Shown one piece after another: positions 6,753 to 12,826 of a stretch of DNA of 15,953 nt. A model generated the notes under the pieces. That model was not told where the DNA came from. It was given only the letters and a program-made list of their open reading frames with translations, and made no database searches. The DNA is taken from positions 1 through 15,953 of the forward strand of contig CAZINW010000046.1 in the NCBI GenBank assembly GCA_964540765.1, given 5' to 3'. Position 1 is the first letter of the stretch; every line of letters starts with the position of its first letter. The DNA comes from CAZJLN01 sp964540765 (GTDB lineage Bacteria > Chloroflexota > Anaerolineae > Anaerolineales > Anaerolineaceae). The translations under genes and the position numbers were made by a program.

Positions 6753-7595
6753 TCATAGGTTAAGACCAGCCCAGGTGCCGGTCAGAAGGTAACGTGCCAG
6801 GTCAAAGGCACCGATTTGCAGCAAAGCAGTGAGAACACCACCCAGCAATGGCACTGTCAGTTGCTTGAAGTGGGTATAGGTATTTTCCTTTTTAAGCAGC
6901 ATTACCCAGACCATACTATAAATCATGGTCAGCAGGATGAACACGCTGCCTGTGCTGATGATGGCGAGGGACAGAATTGCCCAGCTACTTCCAGACAGCA
7001 CCGCCAGCACCAGTAAAGCTGCCAGGATGAGCAGCAAACCAAGTTGTTTCCAACTGCCCAGCCCTGAGTTTTTCTGCCATTTTACCCATATGGTCTGATG
7101 AAATGCCGGTACGATCGCGGCTGAAATGGCAAGCCCCATGCCTGTGCCGGTGATCAGCCTGAGCGTGTTATGTGGCTCGTACAAGGCTGCCACAGATGGG
7201 AAAAAATGGATGTAAGAATTGACCCCATCCAGCCCAAACGCGACCACCATCAGCGCCATGATGAGGATGGTTTTCAAAGGGGGATAGGCACCTTTTTTGC
7301 CCTGGACAAGTTGAAAGACAATCCCCAACATGGCGCCCAGGTACATGCCAGTACAGCGCGCACACAATGGCACCTGCTGATCGTGAACATGGTATGAACG
7401 CGCCGCAATTTGATGACAGACAGCATAGCCAATGGCACCCAGTTTGCCCCAAAAACCTGGCGGCGTGAACCATAACCAGGCGCCTGCTATGATCAACAAA
7501 AGCACCAGGAGGAACCATTTCAAGGGAAATTTGGCTTTGATCGCTGCTGTGTTCACCTGCGAGGTAACTTTTGGGTTTTCAGCAGTATCTTTCAT
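6753..7595 (-). CDS. DUF2085 family membrane protein
   Basis: A 280-residue polytopic membrane protein. The diagnostic DUF2085 block is present: VCHQIAARSYHV at about 59-70 and PLCARCTGMYLG at 76-87. These supply a conserved Cys-His and a Cys-x-x-Cys set that could bind a metal or cofactor (Cys60, His61, Cys78, Cys81). Hydrophobic spans lie at about 25-45, 82-95, 110-130, 145-165, 185-215, 218-240 and 255-275. The ATG at 7595 is preferred to the adjoining in-frame GTG at 7598. The gene follows the aldo/keto reductase stop by fewer than ten bases and has no promoter of its own, so they form one operon. The function is not known. Confidence 0.85.
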   Translation of the reverse strand: MKDTAENPKVTSQVNTAAIKAKFPLKWFLLVLLLIIAGAWLWFTPPGFWGKLGAIGYAVCHQIAARSYHVHDQQVPLCARCTGMYLGAMLGIVFQLVQGKKGAYPPLKTILIMALMVVAFGLDGVNSYIHFFPSVAALYEPHNTLRLITGTGMGLAISAAIVPAFHQTIWVKWQKNSGLGSWKQLGLLLILAALLVLAVLSGSSWAILSLAIISTGSVFILLTMIYSMVWVMLLKKENTYTHFKQLTVPLLGGVLTALLQIGAFDLARYLLTGTWAGLNL

Positions 7596-7603
7596 CACAG
7601 TCT

Positions 7604-8758
7604 TCAGGACTTCCCGGTTTCAGAAAGATAGCTATGCGCTGTTTTCAACCAGTCAATGATCTCAATTTGCTGGGGGCAGGCATCCTCGCACAATCCGCAC
7701 TCGATGCAATTATCCGCCCGATTCTCCGACTTGATAATATCGTTGTAAGCCCAGCGACCATGCCCTGGTTCCTGGTACATGATCGCATTATTGTAAATTG
7801 AAAAAATCTTCGGGATGAAGACGTCATTGGGACAAGGCTGGCAGTACTCACAGGCAGTACAGGGGATGGGAATGAGCGAATGAAAGGCTTGGCGCACTTC
7901 TTCAATCACATGGTGATCTTCTTCATTCAAGCTGCCTGCGCCCGAGCGGCTGGCGCTCTCCAGATTTTGTTGAACCTGCTCCATGGTGCTCATGCCGCTC
8001 AGAACCACCGAAACCTCTAGTTGATCCCACACCCACTGCAGCCCCCACTCTGCTGAACGCCACTGCCTGTTGGAATCCGCAAAGATCAGGTCAACAGTAC
8101 CTGGCATCGGGGACTTTGCCAATGCCCCACCACCCAAAGGTTCCATCACGACCACCCCCAGGCCTTTTTCTGCTGCCAGCTTCAAACCACGCATACCAGC
8201 CTGGTTATCAATGTCCATATAATTATATTGGATCTGGCAAAAATCCCAGGCATCATAGCCATTGACGATCTCTTCAAATACCGGGTAGGCATCATGGAAA
8301 GAAAAACCAAACGCACCAATTCTGCCATCCGCCTTTTGACGTTCAGCCCAATCAAAGATATTTAATGTCTGATAATTCTTCCAGTGCGTGGCGTTCAGAC
8401 TGTGCAGCAGGTAAAAATCAATTTTGGAGATTTCAAGCCTGCTCATTTGCTCGTCCAACAGCCGGTCGAGGTCGTCCGGAGTTTTTACCAGCCAGGAAGG
8501 CATTTTAGTGGCCACTCTCACCTTTTCACGATAACCTTCCTTCAAAGCCTTGGCAACCAGCCCCTCCCCTTTACCGCGATGATAACTATAGGCTGTATCC
8601 ACATAATTGACACCCCCATCAATGGCTGCCCTAATCATGGCGATCGCCTGTGGCTCGTCGATTGTACCCGAGTCATCATTCAGAACAGGCAGCCGCATGG
8701 CACCGAATCCAAGCGCTGAAACCTGCCAATCTAATTTTCCAAAGGGCCGATATTGCAT
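7604..8758 (-). CDS. Aldo/keto reductase with C-terminal 4Fe-4S ferredoxin region
   Basis: A 384-residue cytosolic oxidoreductase. The (beta/alpha)8 reductase domain spans about 1-280 and shows the catalytic tetrad: Asp54 and Tyr59 in VDTAYSYH, Lys85 in ATKMP, and His119 in LLHS. The C-terminal 90 residues carry two clustered cysteine sets, CTACEYCQPCP (from residue 300) and CIECGLCEDACP (from residue 351), which should bind one or two 4Fe-4S clusters. This architecture is common in anaerobes; electrons may come from ferredoxin rather than only NAD(P)H, and the substrate is unknown. The ATG at 8758 is chosen because GGAAAGG lies seven bases upstream and the MQYRPFGK start is typical; eight further codons upstream are open but unlikely. 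It is first gene of an operon with the DUF2085 gene. Confidence 0.92.
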   Translation of the reverse strand: MQYRPFGKLDWQVSALGFGAMRLPVLNDDSGTIDEPQAIAMIRAAIDGGVNYVDTAYSYHRGKGEGLVAKALKEGYREKVRVATKMPSWLVKTPDDLDRLLDEQMSRLEISKIDFYLLHSLNATHWKNYQTLNIFDWAERQKADGRIGAFGFSFHDAYPVFEEIVNGYDAWDFCQIQYNYMDIDNQAGMRGLKLAAEKGLGVVVMEPLGGGALAKSPMPGTVDLIFADSNRQWRSAEWGLQWVWDQLEVSVVLSGMSTMEQVQQNLESASRSGAGSLNEEDHHVIEEVRQAFHSLIPIPCTACEYCQPCPNDVFIPKIFSIYNNAIMYQEPGHGRWAYNDIIKSENRADNCIECGLCEDACPQQIEIIDWLKTAHSYLSETGKS

Positions 8759-8808
8759 GTTACTACCTTTCCATATCATCAAATTTTAATAATTAGATTC
8801 TACCTGAA

Positions 8809-8837
8809 ATAATGAAATATTTTAGCAAAATTGTCAT
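8809..8837 (-). promoter_or_regulatory. Promoter of the aldo/keto reductase operon
   Basis: On the minus strand ATGACA (complement 8832-8837) and CATTAT (complement 8809-8814) are separated by exactly 17 bases. They match the -35 and -10 consensus at five and four positions. The start would be near 8802, about 44 bases before the ATG, in a very AT-rich stretch. Confidence 0.45.
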
Positions 8838-8918
8838 TTCTTCACCAAATTTGGACAGAGCATATTTCTTCAATGCGTGAATGAAACGAAAATGAGATTT
8901 TTGAGGTTTTGCAAATAA

Positions 8919-8947
8919 TTGACTTCTAAGGTATTTTGTGCGATACT
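8919..8947 (+). promoter_or_regulatory. Promoter of the intergenic small-ORF RNA
   Basis: TTGACT (8919-8924) and GATACT (8942-8947) are 17 bases apart, and TGC directly before the second hexamer gives an extended -10. Transcription would start near 8954, about 37 bases upstream of the AGGAGGTGAT ribosome site of the small ORF. The 440-bp gap between the reductase operon and the transporter gene is explained largely by this unit and the promoters on either side. Confidence 0.6.
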
Positions 8948-8989
8948 AGGAGTGTGCAATAAATGGTTCCTTATTACCATCTTATGAAT

Positions 8990-9071
8990 GAGGAGGTGAT
9001 GCCTGATATGAGTAGTTACTTACCTAAAGCTGCGGCATCCCTCCTCGTAAGTCGATAAAGGATGCCGCAGC
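8990..9071 (+). ncRNA. Putative two-state RNA switch around the small-ORF ribosome binding site
   Basis: Two strong helices compete. Helix A pairs GAGGAGG (8990-8996) with CCTCCTC (9040-9046) and continues after a single bulged T with GATGCC (8998-9003) to GGCATC (9034-9039); it buries the Shine-Dalgarno sequence. Helix B is a perfect 12-bp stem, GCTGCGGCATCC (9029-9040) with GGATGCCGCAGC (9060-9071), with a 19-base loop. They share 9034-9040 and cannot coexist as drawn. The 16-codon ORF (9008-9058) runs through both, so a translating ribosome would alter the balance. This layout resembles translational or transcriptional attenuation leaders. The helices are seen directly; the switching is inference and I recognise no named RNA family. 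Confidence 0.55.
9008..9058 (+). CDS. Small ORF, candidate 16-residue leader peptide (MSSYLPKAAASLLVSR)
   Basis: The ATG at 9008 follows AGGAGGTGAT (8991-9000), a ten-base perfect complement of the usual 16S rRNA tail, eleven bases from the end of AGGAGG. An in-frame ATG at 8999 overlaps the ribosome site and is a less likely start. The peptide is neither strongly hydrophobic nor rich in one amino acid, so it is not an obvious toxin or an amino-acid attenuator. Its codons lie within the two competing helices described for 8990-9071 and it ends in the loop of the 12-bp hairpin. It may act through the act of translation rather than as a product. No homologue is recognised. Confidence 0.45.
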   Translation: MSSYLPKAAASLLVSR

Positions 9072-9080
9072 CAACCGAAT

Positions 9081-9109
9081 GACCGTCCACTCTGTGGGCG
9101 GTCTTCAGT
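9081..9109 (+). terminator. Terminator-like hairpin after the small ORF
   Basis: GACCGTCCAC (9081-9090) pairs with GTGGGCGGTC (9094-9103) as a ten-base stem with one G-T wobble and a three-base loop. The tail TTCAGTT is only partly T-rich, so termination may be incomplete. It is followed by CAGTTAACTG, a ten-base palindrome. The position, 22 bases after the small ORF and before the next promoter, suggests it ends the short RNA or acts as the regulated terminator of an attenuator. Confidence 0.5.
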
Positions 9110-9141
9110 TAACTGACCATTTCAAAACAATGTGAATCAAT

Positions 9142-9169
9142 GTGAAAAAGACCTTCTTTCCAGTATAAT
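9142..9169 (+). promoter_or_regulatory. Promoter of the AI-2E family transporter gene
   Basis: A perfect TATAAT (9164-9169) lies 16 bases after GTGAAA (9142-9147). The -35 region sits inside two tandem near-identical ten-base repeats, CAATGTGAAT and CAATGTGAAA (9128-9147). An inverted repeat TTATG-ATCA-CATAA (9173-9186) lies over the expected start site. Either may be an operator. The start codon at 9222 is about 45 bases further on. Confidence 0.55.
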
Positions 9170-9221
9170 TGATTATGATCACATAAATCGGCACTTACAC
9201 AATCATTCAGGCTGAGGACAT

Positions 9222-10520
9222 ATGACAGAATTAGATAATCAACCCCCCAAAAAAGAGAGCGCAGGAAATTCTCCGCGTTGGGGTTGGACCACCAAGCTTA
9301 TCGTCGGGCTGGCATTGGCAGCGTTTGGGCTGATACTCCTCGTCCGGTTTCAGGAATTCATTGGCCCCCTGCTTGCGGCTTTCATTATTGCCTATCTCTT
9401 TTACCCACTTGCCAATGGGTTGCGCAAGTTTCTGCACCTCCGCTGGCGGGGATCAGTCTTTATTATCTATGTGTTGTTTGCCCTGATCCTCATCGGATTG
9501 GTCGCTTGGGGGGGAGTGGCACTGATCGAGCAGGTGCAGAATTTGATCACCTTCATCCAAAACAATATCAACAAACTTCCCGGTTTGATCGAAGAATTTT
9601 CTCACAGAACATTCACAATTGGTCTCCTTGAAATCGACCTGACTGGTTTGAACTGGGATAGTATCACCTCAGAGATTATCGGTGCAATCCAACCCATCCT
9701 TGGATCAGCCGGCTCCCTGGTGGGCAAGCTGGTTTCTGGCGGTGCCAACCTGATTTTCTGGTTTTTTGTCACCTACCTGGTCTCATTTTTCATGCTATCT
9801 GAAACAGAAGGGGTACAGGGACGCCTGATGCGAATCGACATCCCTGGTTATCATGAAGACATGGAACGCATGGGTAAAGAGCTCTCACGCATTTGGAATG
9901 CATTCATTCGCGGCGAATTGATCGTGGTCGCTGCTGCAATTGTCATCTTTACGATTTTCCTGGGAAGTATGGGGGTGAATTACTTCTTTGGTCTGGCATT
10001 GGTTGCCGGTCTGGGTCGTTTCATTCCCTATATCGGCGCATGGATTTCATGGATCAGCTTTGGATTGGTGGCATTACTTCAGCCCGCCAATCCATTTGGG
10101 CTTTCGGGTGGCTGGTATGCGCTCATTGTGGTTGCGCTCGCCCTTGTCATAGACAACATCCTGGATAACATCCTGGTGCCAAAGGTGATGGGAAATGCTT
10201 TAAAGGTTCATCCTGCTGCCATCCTGATCGCCGCCCTGATCGGTGCCAACCTGCTTGGGTTGATCGGTGTCGTTCTGGCTGCACCCGTTTTCGCCAGTCT
10301 GCAACTGCTGCTCAGATATGTCCTTGCCAAAATGGTGGATAAAGATCCATGGGACCGTCTGGAATACAGGGAACCCCCAAAGCAGCCCCGCTGGCTTGGT
10401 TTTTTTAAAAAATTCTGGAAAAAGATTAAAGCCTGGTTCCAAAAGAAATTTCCTGGCATGTTCAAGAAAAAGGTGAGCAGCCGTTCAAAAACAAACCCTA
10501 TGGAACCAGATAAAGATTAA
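9222..10520 (+). CDS. AI-2E family transporter (PerM/YdiK-like membrane protein)
   Basis: A 432-residue polytopic membrane protein. The family layout is clear: two N-terminal membrane spans (about 24-42 and 47-65), a third at about 78-100, a long extracytoplasmic-helical region (105-170), and then a block of spans with the conserved FIPYIGAWIS (about 267-276) and the later DNILDNILVPKVMG (about 312-325). Proteins in this family are annotated as autoinducer-2 exporters, but many work as ion or small-molecule exporters, so the substrate is not known. TGAGGA lies just before the ATG at 9222. The C-terminal 60 residues, after the last span, are unusually rich in Lys, Trp and Phe (FFKKFWKKIKAWFQKKF), a cationic amphipathic tail. 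Confidence 0.9.
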   Translation: MTELDNQPPKKESAGNSPRWGWTTKLIVGLALAAFGLILLVRFQEFIGPLLAAFIIAYLFYPLANGLRKFLHLRWRGSVFIIYVLFALILIGLVAWGGVALIEQVQNLITFIQNNINKLPGLIEEFSHRTFTIGLLEIDLTGLNWDSITSEIIGAIQPILGSAGSLVGKLVSGGANLIFWFFVTYLVSFFMLSETEGVQGRLMRIDIPGYHEDMERMGKELSRIWNAFIRGELIVVAAAIVIFTIFLGSMGVNYFFGLALVAGLGRFIPYIGAWISWISFGLVALLQPANPFGLSGGWYALIVVALALVIDNILDNILVPKVMGNALKVHPAAILIAALIGANLLGLIGVVLAAPVFASLQLLLRYVLAKMVDKDPWDRLEYREPPKQPRWLGFFKKFWKKIKAWFQKKFPGMFKKKVSSRSKTNPMEPDKD

Positions 10521-10544
10521 CTGGCGACCTGTGGAAAATTGTGA

Positions 10545-10550
10545 GATAAT
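10545..10550 (+). promoter_or_regulatory. Possible extended -10 promoter for the 63-residue ORF
   Basis: GATAAT is preceded by TGA, fitting an extended -10 element (TGn plus hexamer). No clear -35 is seen 17 bases upstream. It lies 25 bases after the transporter stop codon and would allow the small acidic protein to be expressed separately. Confidence 0.35.
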
Positions 10551-10581
10551 CAAACCAACCAATTATTAAGGAGAAATAAAT

Positions 10582-10773
10582 ATGGATAACGAAAAAGAAC
10601 CTGTCACCACAACCATTGCTGAGACAGAAAATTATCTCGCATGGCGTGCAGACGAACCGGATAATGAATCAACCTACCATCTTGAATTGAACAATGTCAC
10701 TTTGCACTTCTTCAAAGAGGAATGGCAGGAATTTCTTGATCTGATTGAGACGATCGTCGACGAAGAACTGTAA
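10582..10773 (+). CDS. Small acidic protein of unknown function
   Basis: A 63-residue protein with a strongly acidic composition and no membrane segment. A clear AAGGAG sits seven bases upstream of the ATG. The centre, ENYLAWRADEPDNESTYHLE, and the following LNNVTLHFFKEEWQEFLDLI read like a small beta-strand pair followed by an amphipathic helix, ending in DEEL. This is the kind of compact fold seen in conserved lineage-specific proteins, but I do not recognise the family. It lies 61 bases downstream of the AI-2E family transporter and is closed by a strong bidirectional terminator. Codon use looks like that of its neighbours, which supports a real gene. Confidence 0.75.
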   Translation: MDNEKEPVTTTIAETENYLAWRADEPDNESTYHLELNNVTLHFFKEEWQEFLDLIETIVDEEL

Positions 10774-10801
10774 TCTACTATTGTCTGACAAATCATTAAC
10801 C

Positions 10802-10830
10802 AAAAAGCTGGCAATGCTGCCAGCTTTTTT
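10802..10830. terminator. Strong bidirectional intrinsic terminator
   Basis: AAAAAGCTGGCA (10802-10813) pairs perfectly with TGCCAGCTTTTT (10818-10829) around a four-base loop, so both strands carry a stem followed by a T-run. It ends the 63-residue gene on the plus strand and the acetyltransferase gene on the minus strand; the latter's TAA stop (10829-10831) overlaps the end of the stem. Confidence 0.9.
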
Positions 10831-11824
10831 AATGAGACGCATCGGGTAAATATTTCATCCAGATCAAAGAGCGAAAGAGAGAAAAGCCTGCGTGTTGAAA
10901 GCTCTCCGACGCCTGCCCTTCTGGAAAATCCACGCTGAGCGGTTTTTTATGGGTGATCCTGGGGATCGCTGCCATCAGAAGGTTCTGGATCACAGCCGGC
11001 TTATCCGCTTGCGGATTGATGGCAAGCCAGAGGTTATCTGCATAGGTGTCGGTACGCTGCCAGGTGAGAAAACCCAGGGTTTGATCTCCTGATTGCAGTG
11101 CCCAATGTCTTAATTTTAAGGCTTCAATCCAGCGGGAGGGATCCCAGATGATCCCTTTTGAGAAATCCTCAAAGAAAATCGGGAAATGCCAGGTGATGGT
11201 GTTGGGATAAATTTCTTCCAGCCACAGGCTCTGCAAGGCATCTTCTCCTGATTTTCGTCTGCGCAATACCAGACCATCCTGAAGCAGGTCCTCAGGCGTA
11301 GCCATCCTTGACCGTTTGTGCTGCCAGGTCGTTCGGGTACAGCATGCTTTAAAATCAAGCGATTCATAAAGGTTTATGGCAGCCTGGTTGATCGCATTGA
11401 CCTGCAACCAGATGTCTTTGATGCCTTTCTGGTGCAAATACCGCAGCGCATGTGTTGTCAATGCCCGCGCAATGCCGCGCCTGCGAAAATCTTGCTTAAC
11501 GGCAACATTGGCGATCAGGATGATGTTGCGCCTCTGCCGGGAAAAAGGGATCAAGCTGATATTGCCAACCACCTTGCCCTGTTCAACCCAGACAAAACCC
11601 CTGAAAGTTGCCGGCTGCAGATCCTGCCAGCTTCCCACCCAACTGATGAAGCGGGCATCCCTGGCAGCCTGGCGCATCTGTTTGAGAAAAACCTGACCGT
11701 CAGCGTCCTGCTGCAGCGAAAAGCTCTCCTCGATCAAATCTGCCACAGCGTTCAGGTCAGTTTGCAGGCTCATGGGGCGTATCGGAACTTTTTGTGGCAC
11801 TGTCTCAAGCAGCGATATTACCAT
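10829..11824 (-). CDS. GNAT family N-acetyltransferase, probably with two GNAT domains
   Basis: A 331-residue acetyl-CoA-dependent transferase. The N-terminal domain (about 13-165) is complete: first strand VPIRPM, motif A QDFRRRGIARAL at 111-122 with the pyrophosphate-binding R-R-G-I-A, and motif B NQAAINLYESLDF at 146-158. The C-terminal half (about 170-331) lacks an intact motif A but repeats late GNAT elements: QTLGFLTWQ strand, and a terminal ESFQHAGFSLFRSLIWMK resembling the final strands, so it looks like a degenerate second GNAT domain. The substrate is unknown. The start ATG at 11824 lies close to a TAAAAT sequence and lacks a good ribosome site; a leaderless transcript is possible. 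Confidence 0.85.
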   Translation of the reverse strand: MVISLLETVPQKVPIRPMSLQTDLNAVADLIEESFSLQQDADGQVFLKQMRQAARDARFISWVGSWQDLQPATFRGFVWVEQGKVVGNISLIPFSRQRRNIILIANVAVKQDFRRRGIARALTTHALRYLHQKGIKDIWLQVNAINQAAINLYESLDFKACCTRTTWQHKRSRMATPEDLLQDGLVLRRRKSGEDALQSLWLEEIYPNTITWHFPIFFEDFSKGIIWDPSRWIEALKLRHWALQSGDQTLGFLTWQRTDTYADNLWLAINPQADKPAVIQNLLMAAIPRITHKKPLSVDFPEGQASESFQHAGFSLFRSLIWMKYLPDASH

Positions 11825-11873
11825 GATGTATATTTTACTGCCAGTTGATTAAATTCCAGCGACAATGTTGGTT

Positions 11874-11899
11874 AAAAAATAAACCCTGCCGTAGCAGGG
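11874..11899 (-). terminator. Terminator of the rpsU-infA operon
   Basis: On the minus strand CCCTGC and GCAGGG (complement arms 11894-11899 and 11884-11889) flank a four-base loop and are followed by TTTATTTTTT (complement of the A-rich 11874-11883). The hairpin lies 23 bases after the IF-1 stop codon and 50 bases before the acetyltransferase start, so it separates the two units. Confidence 0.85.
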
Positions 11900-11921
11900 C
11901 TTTCTATTCTAAATTTGGGTT

Positions 11922-12173
11922 CTAAAAATCCTCTGGCTGGGAAGATCCCGGGCGGCGCTGGCGGTAAACAATCCTGCCACGTTCCAGATCATATGGGGAC
12001 ATTTCAACCCGTACAGTATCACCTAATAAAATCCGAATATAATATCGGCGCATACGCCCGGAAAGGTAAGCCAACACTTCATGGCCATTTTCCAGCCGCA
12101 CTTTAAATTGTGTACTGGGCAATGCCTCAATGATCGTGCCATCCACGGTTATCTTCTCTTCTTCTTTCGCCAT
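11922..12173 (-). CDS. infA: Translation initiation factor IF-1
   Basis: An 83-residue OB-fold protein that binds the 30S ribosomal A site during initiation. The family pattern is intact: MAKEEEKITVDGTIIEALPS, then FKVRLENGHEVLAYLSGRMRR, then YIRILLGDTVRVEMSPYDLERGRIVYR. Compared with the usual 70 to 75 residues, it has a short extra C-terminal tail (RQRRPGSSQPEDF). GGAGG lies four bases before the ATG. It is the second gene of a short operon after rpsU (45-base gap) and is closed by its own terminator. Being far from the usual ribosomal-protein cluster is common in this phylum as far as I know, but I have not checked it here. Confidence 0.95.
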   Translation of the reverse strand: MAKEEEKITVDGTIIEALPSTQFKVRLENGHEVLAYLSGRMRRYYIRILLGDTVRVEMSPYDLERGRIVYRQRRPGSSQPEDF

Positions 12174-12218
12174 AGAACCTCCATCCTACATTTTTCGAGC
12201 TGGTATCCAACTCACAGG

Positions 12219-12407
12219 CTATTCATACTCTTTGCGATGTGATCGACGGATAGCCTTCTTCTTTTCCATCCTGCGCATTTCACTTTTTGAGATGAACCAG
12301 CGTTTATTCCTGATGGTACTGAGAACACCGCTTTTAATAACCTTCTTGCGAAAGCGTTTGAGCAGTGAGTCCTGCGACTCATTTTGTCGCAACGTTACAC
12401 TTGCCAA
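12219..12407 (-). CDS. rpsU: Small ribosomal subunit protein bS21
   Basis: A 62-residue basic ribosomal protein that binds the 30S platform near the mRNA start. NESQDSLLKRFRKKVIKSG followed by a strongly basic tail ending KKAIRRSHRKEYE matches S21, and the length is normal for the family. The likely start is a TTG at 12407, because GGGAGG (complement at 12416-12421 region) lies eight bases upstream with ideal spacing; the upstream in-frame GTG at 12416 sits on top of that ribosome site. The protein would then begin MASVTLRQ. The gene heads an operon with infA and has a long 5' leader of about 115 bases. Confidence 0.88.
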   Translation of the reverse strand: MASVTLRQNESQDSLLKRFRKKVIKSGVLSTIRNKRWFISKSEMRRMEKKKAIRRSHRKEYE

Positions 12408-12528
12408 AAGTCTCACCTCCCTTCAAAGGTGGATAGTTTTGCTGATCGGGAAGATGCTTTATCTTCTTTCCCTACACGCACAAACACTGGCCCAGACGAT
12501 AATGTAATCTGGTTCCAATGTACGCCAT

Positions 12529-12554
12529 ATTATACACCCGTTTTCAAGTGTCAA
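12529..12554 (-). promoter_or_regulatory. Promoter of the rpsU-infA operon
   Basis: On the minus strand a perfect TTGACA (complement 12549-12554) is followed after 14 bases by a perfect TATAAT (complement 12529-12534). A TAATAT two bases further on would give a 16-base spacer. Both hexamers being perfect supports a strong promoter, as expected for ribosomal genes. The 115-base leader contains two small hairpins: CCAGA with TCTGG, and GAAGAT with ATCTTC. Confidence 0.65.
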
Positions 12555-12754
12555 CGCGTATATTTTTAGAAATTGAGCTGCTAAAAACAGCTTTCCCCGC
12601 GTTCATTTTTTATTTGATTGTCTGTCGCAGGGTTCTTCTTGCAGCTACACCTGCCCCAACAGCCATTTCCAGGCTCTGCGGTGTGATGCCGGGCTTGTCA
12701 CAGCTTAATGATGGTATCCATGGCTGCCTGGATACCCGTCTTGCTTTACAAAAA
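12555..12754. other. Intergenic stretch with no recognisable gene
   Basis: Between the rpsU promoter and the SDR gene promoter there are about 200 bases without a supported gene. A minus-strand open stretch ending at 12610 reads KPGITPQSLEMAVGAGVAARR and has a coding-like amino-acid mix, but no start with a ribosome site. The plus-strand frame across it has none either. It may be the decayed 3' end of a lost gene. I found no tRNA or repeat there. Confidence 0.3.
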
Positions 12755-12784
12755 TGCACAGCAGGATGTCACATAAGGTAAAAT
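12755..12784 (+). promoter_or_regulatory. Possible promoter of the SDR gene
   Basis: TGCACA (12755-12760) and TAAAAT (12779-12784) are 18 bases apart and match the consensus at four and five positions. Transcription would start near 12791, about 36 bases before the preferred start codon at 12827. Confidence 0.35.
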
Positions 12785-12826
12785 TAAACTCATCAGGAAT
12801 TTCATTGTTTTATGCAGGAGGCTTTT

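Noticed and set aside
12518..12781. 87-codon plus-strand reading frame between rpsU and the SDR gene
   Set aside because: It starts within the rpsU promoter, has no ribosome site, and its composition is rich in Cys, Leu and Ala without a recognisable domain.
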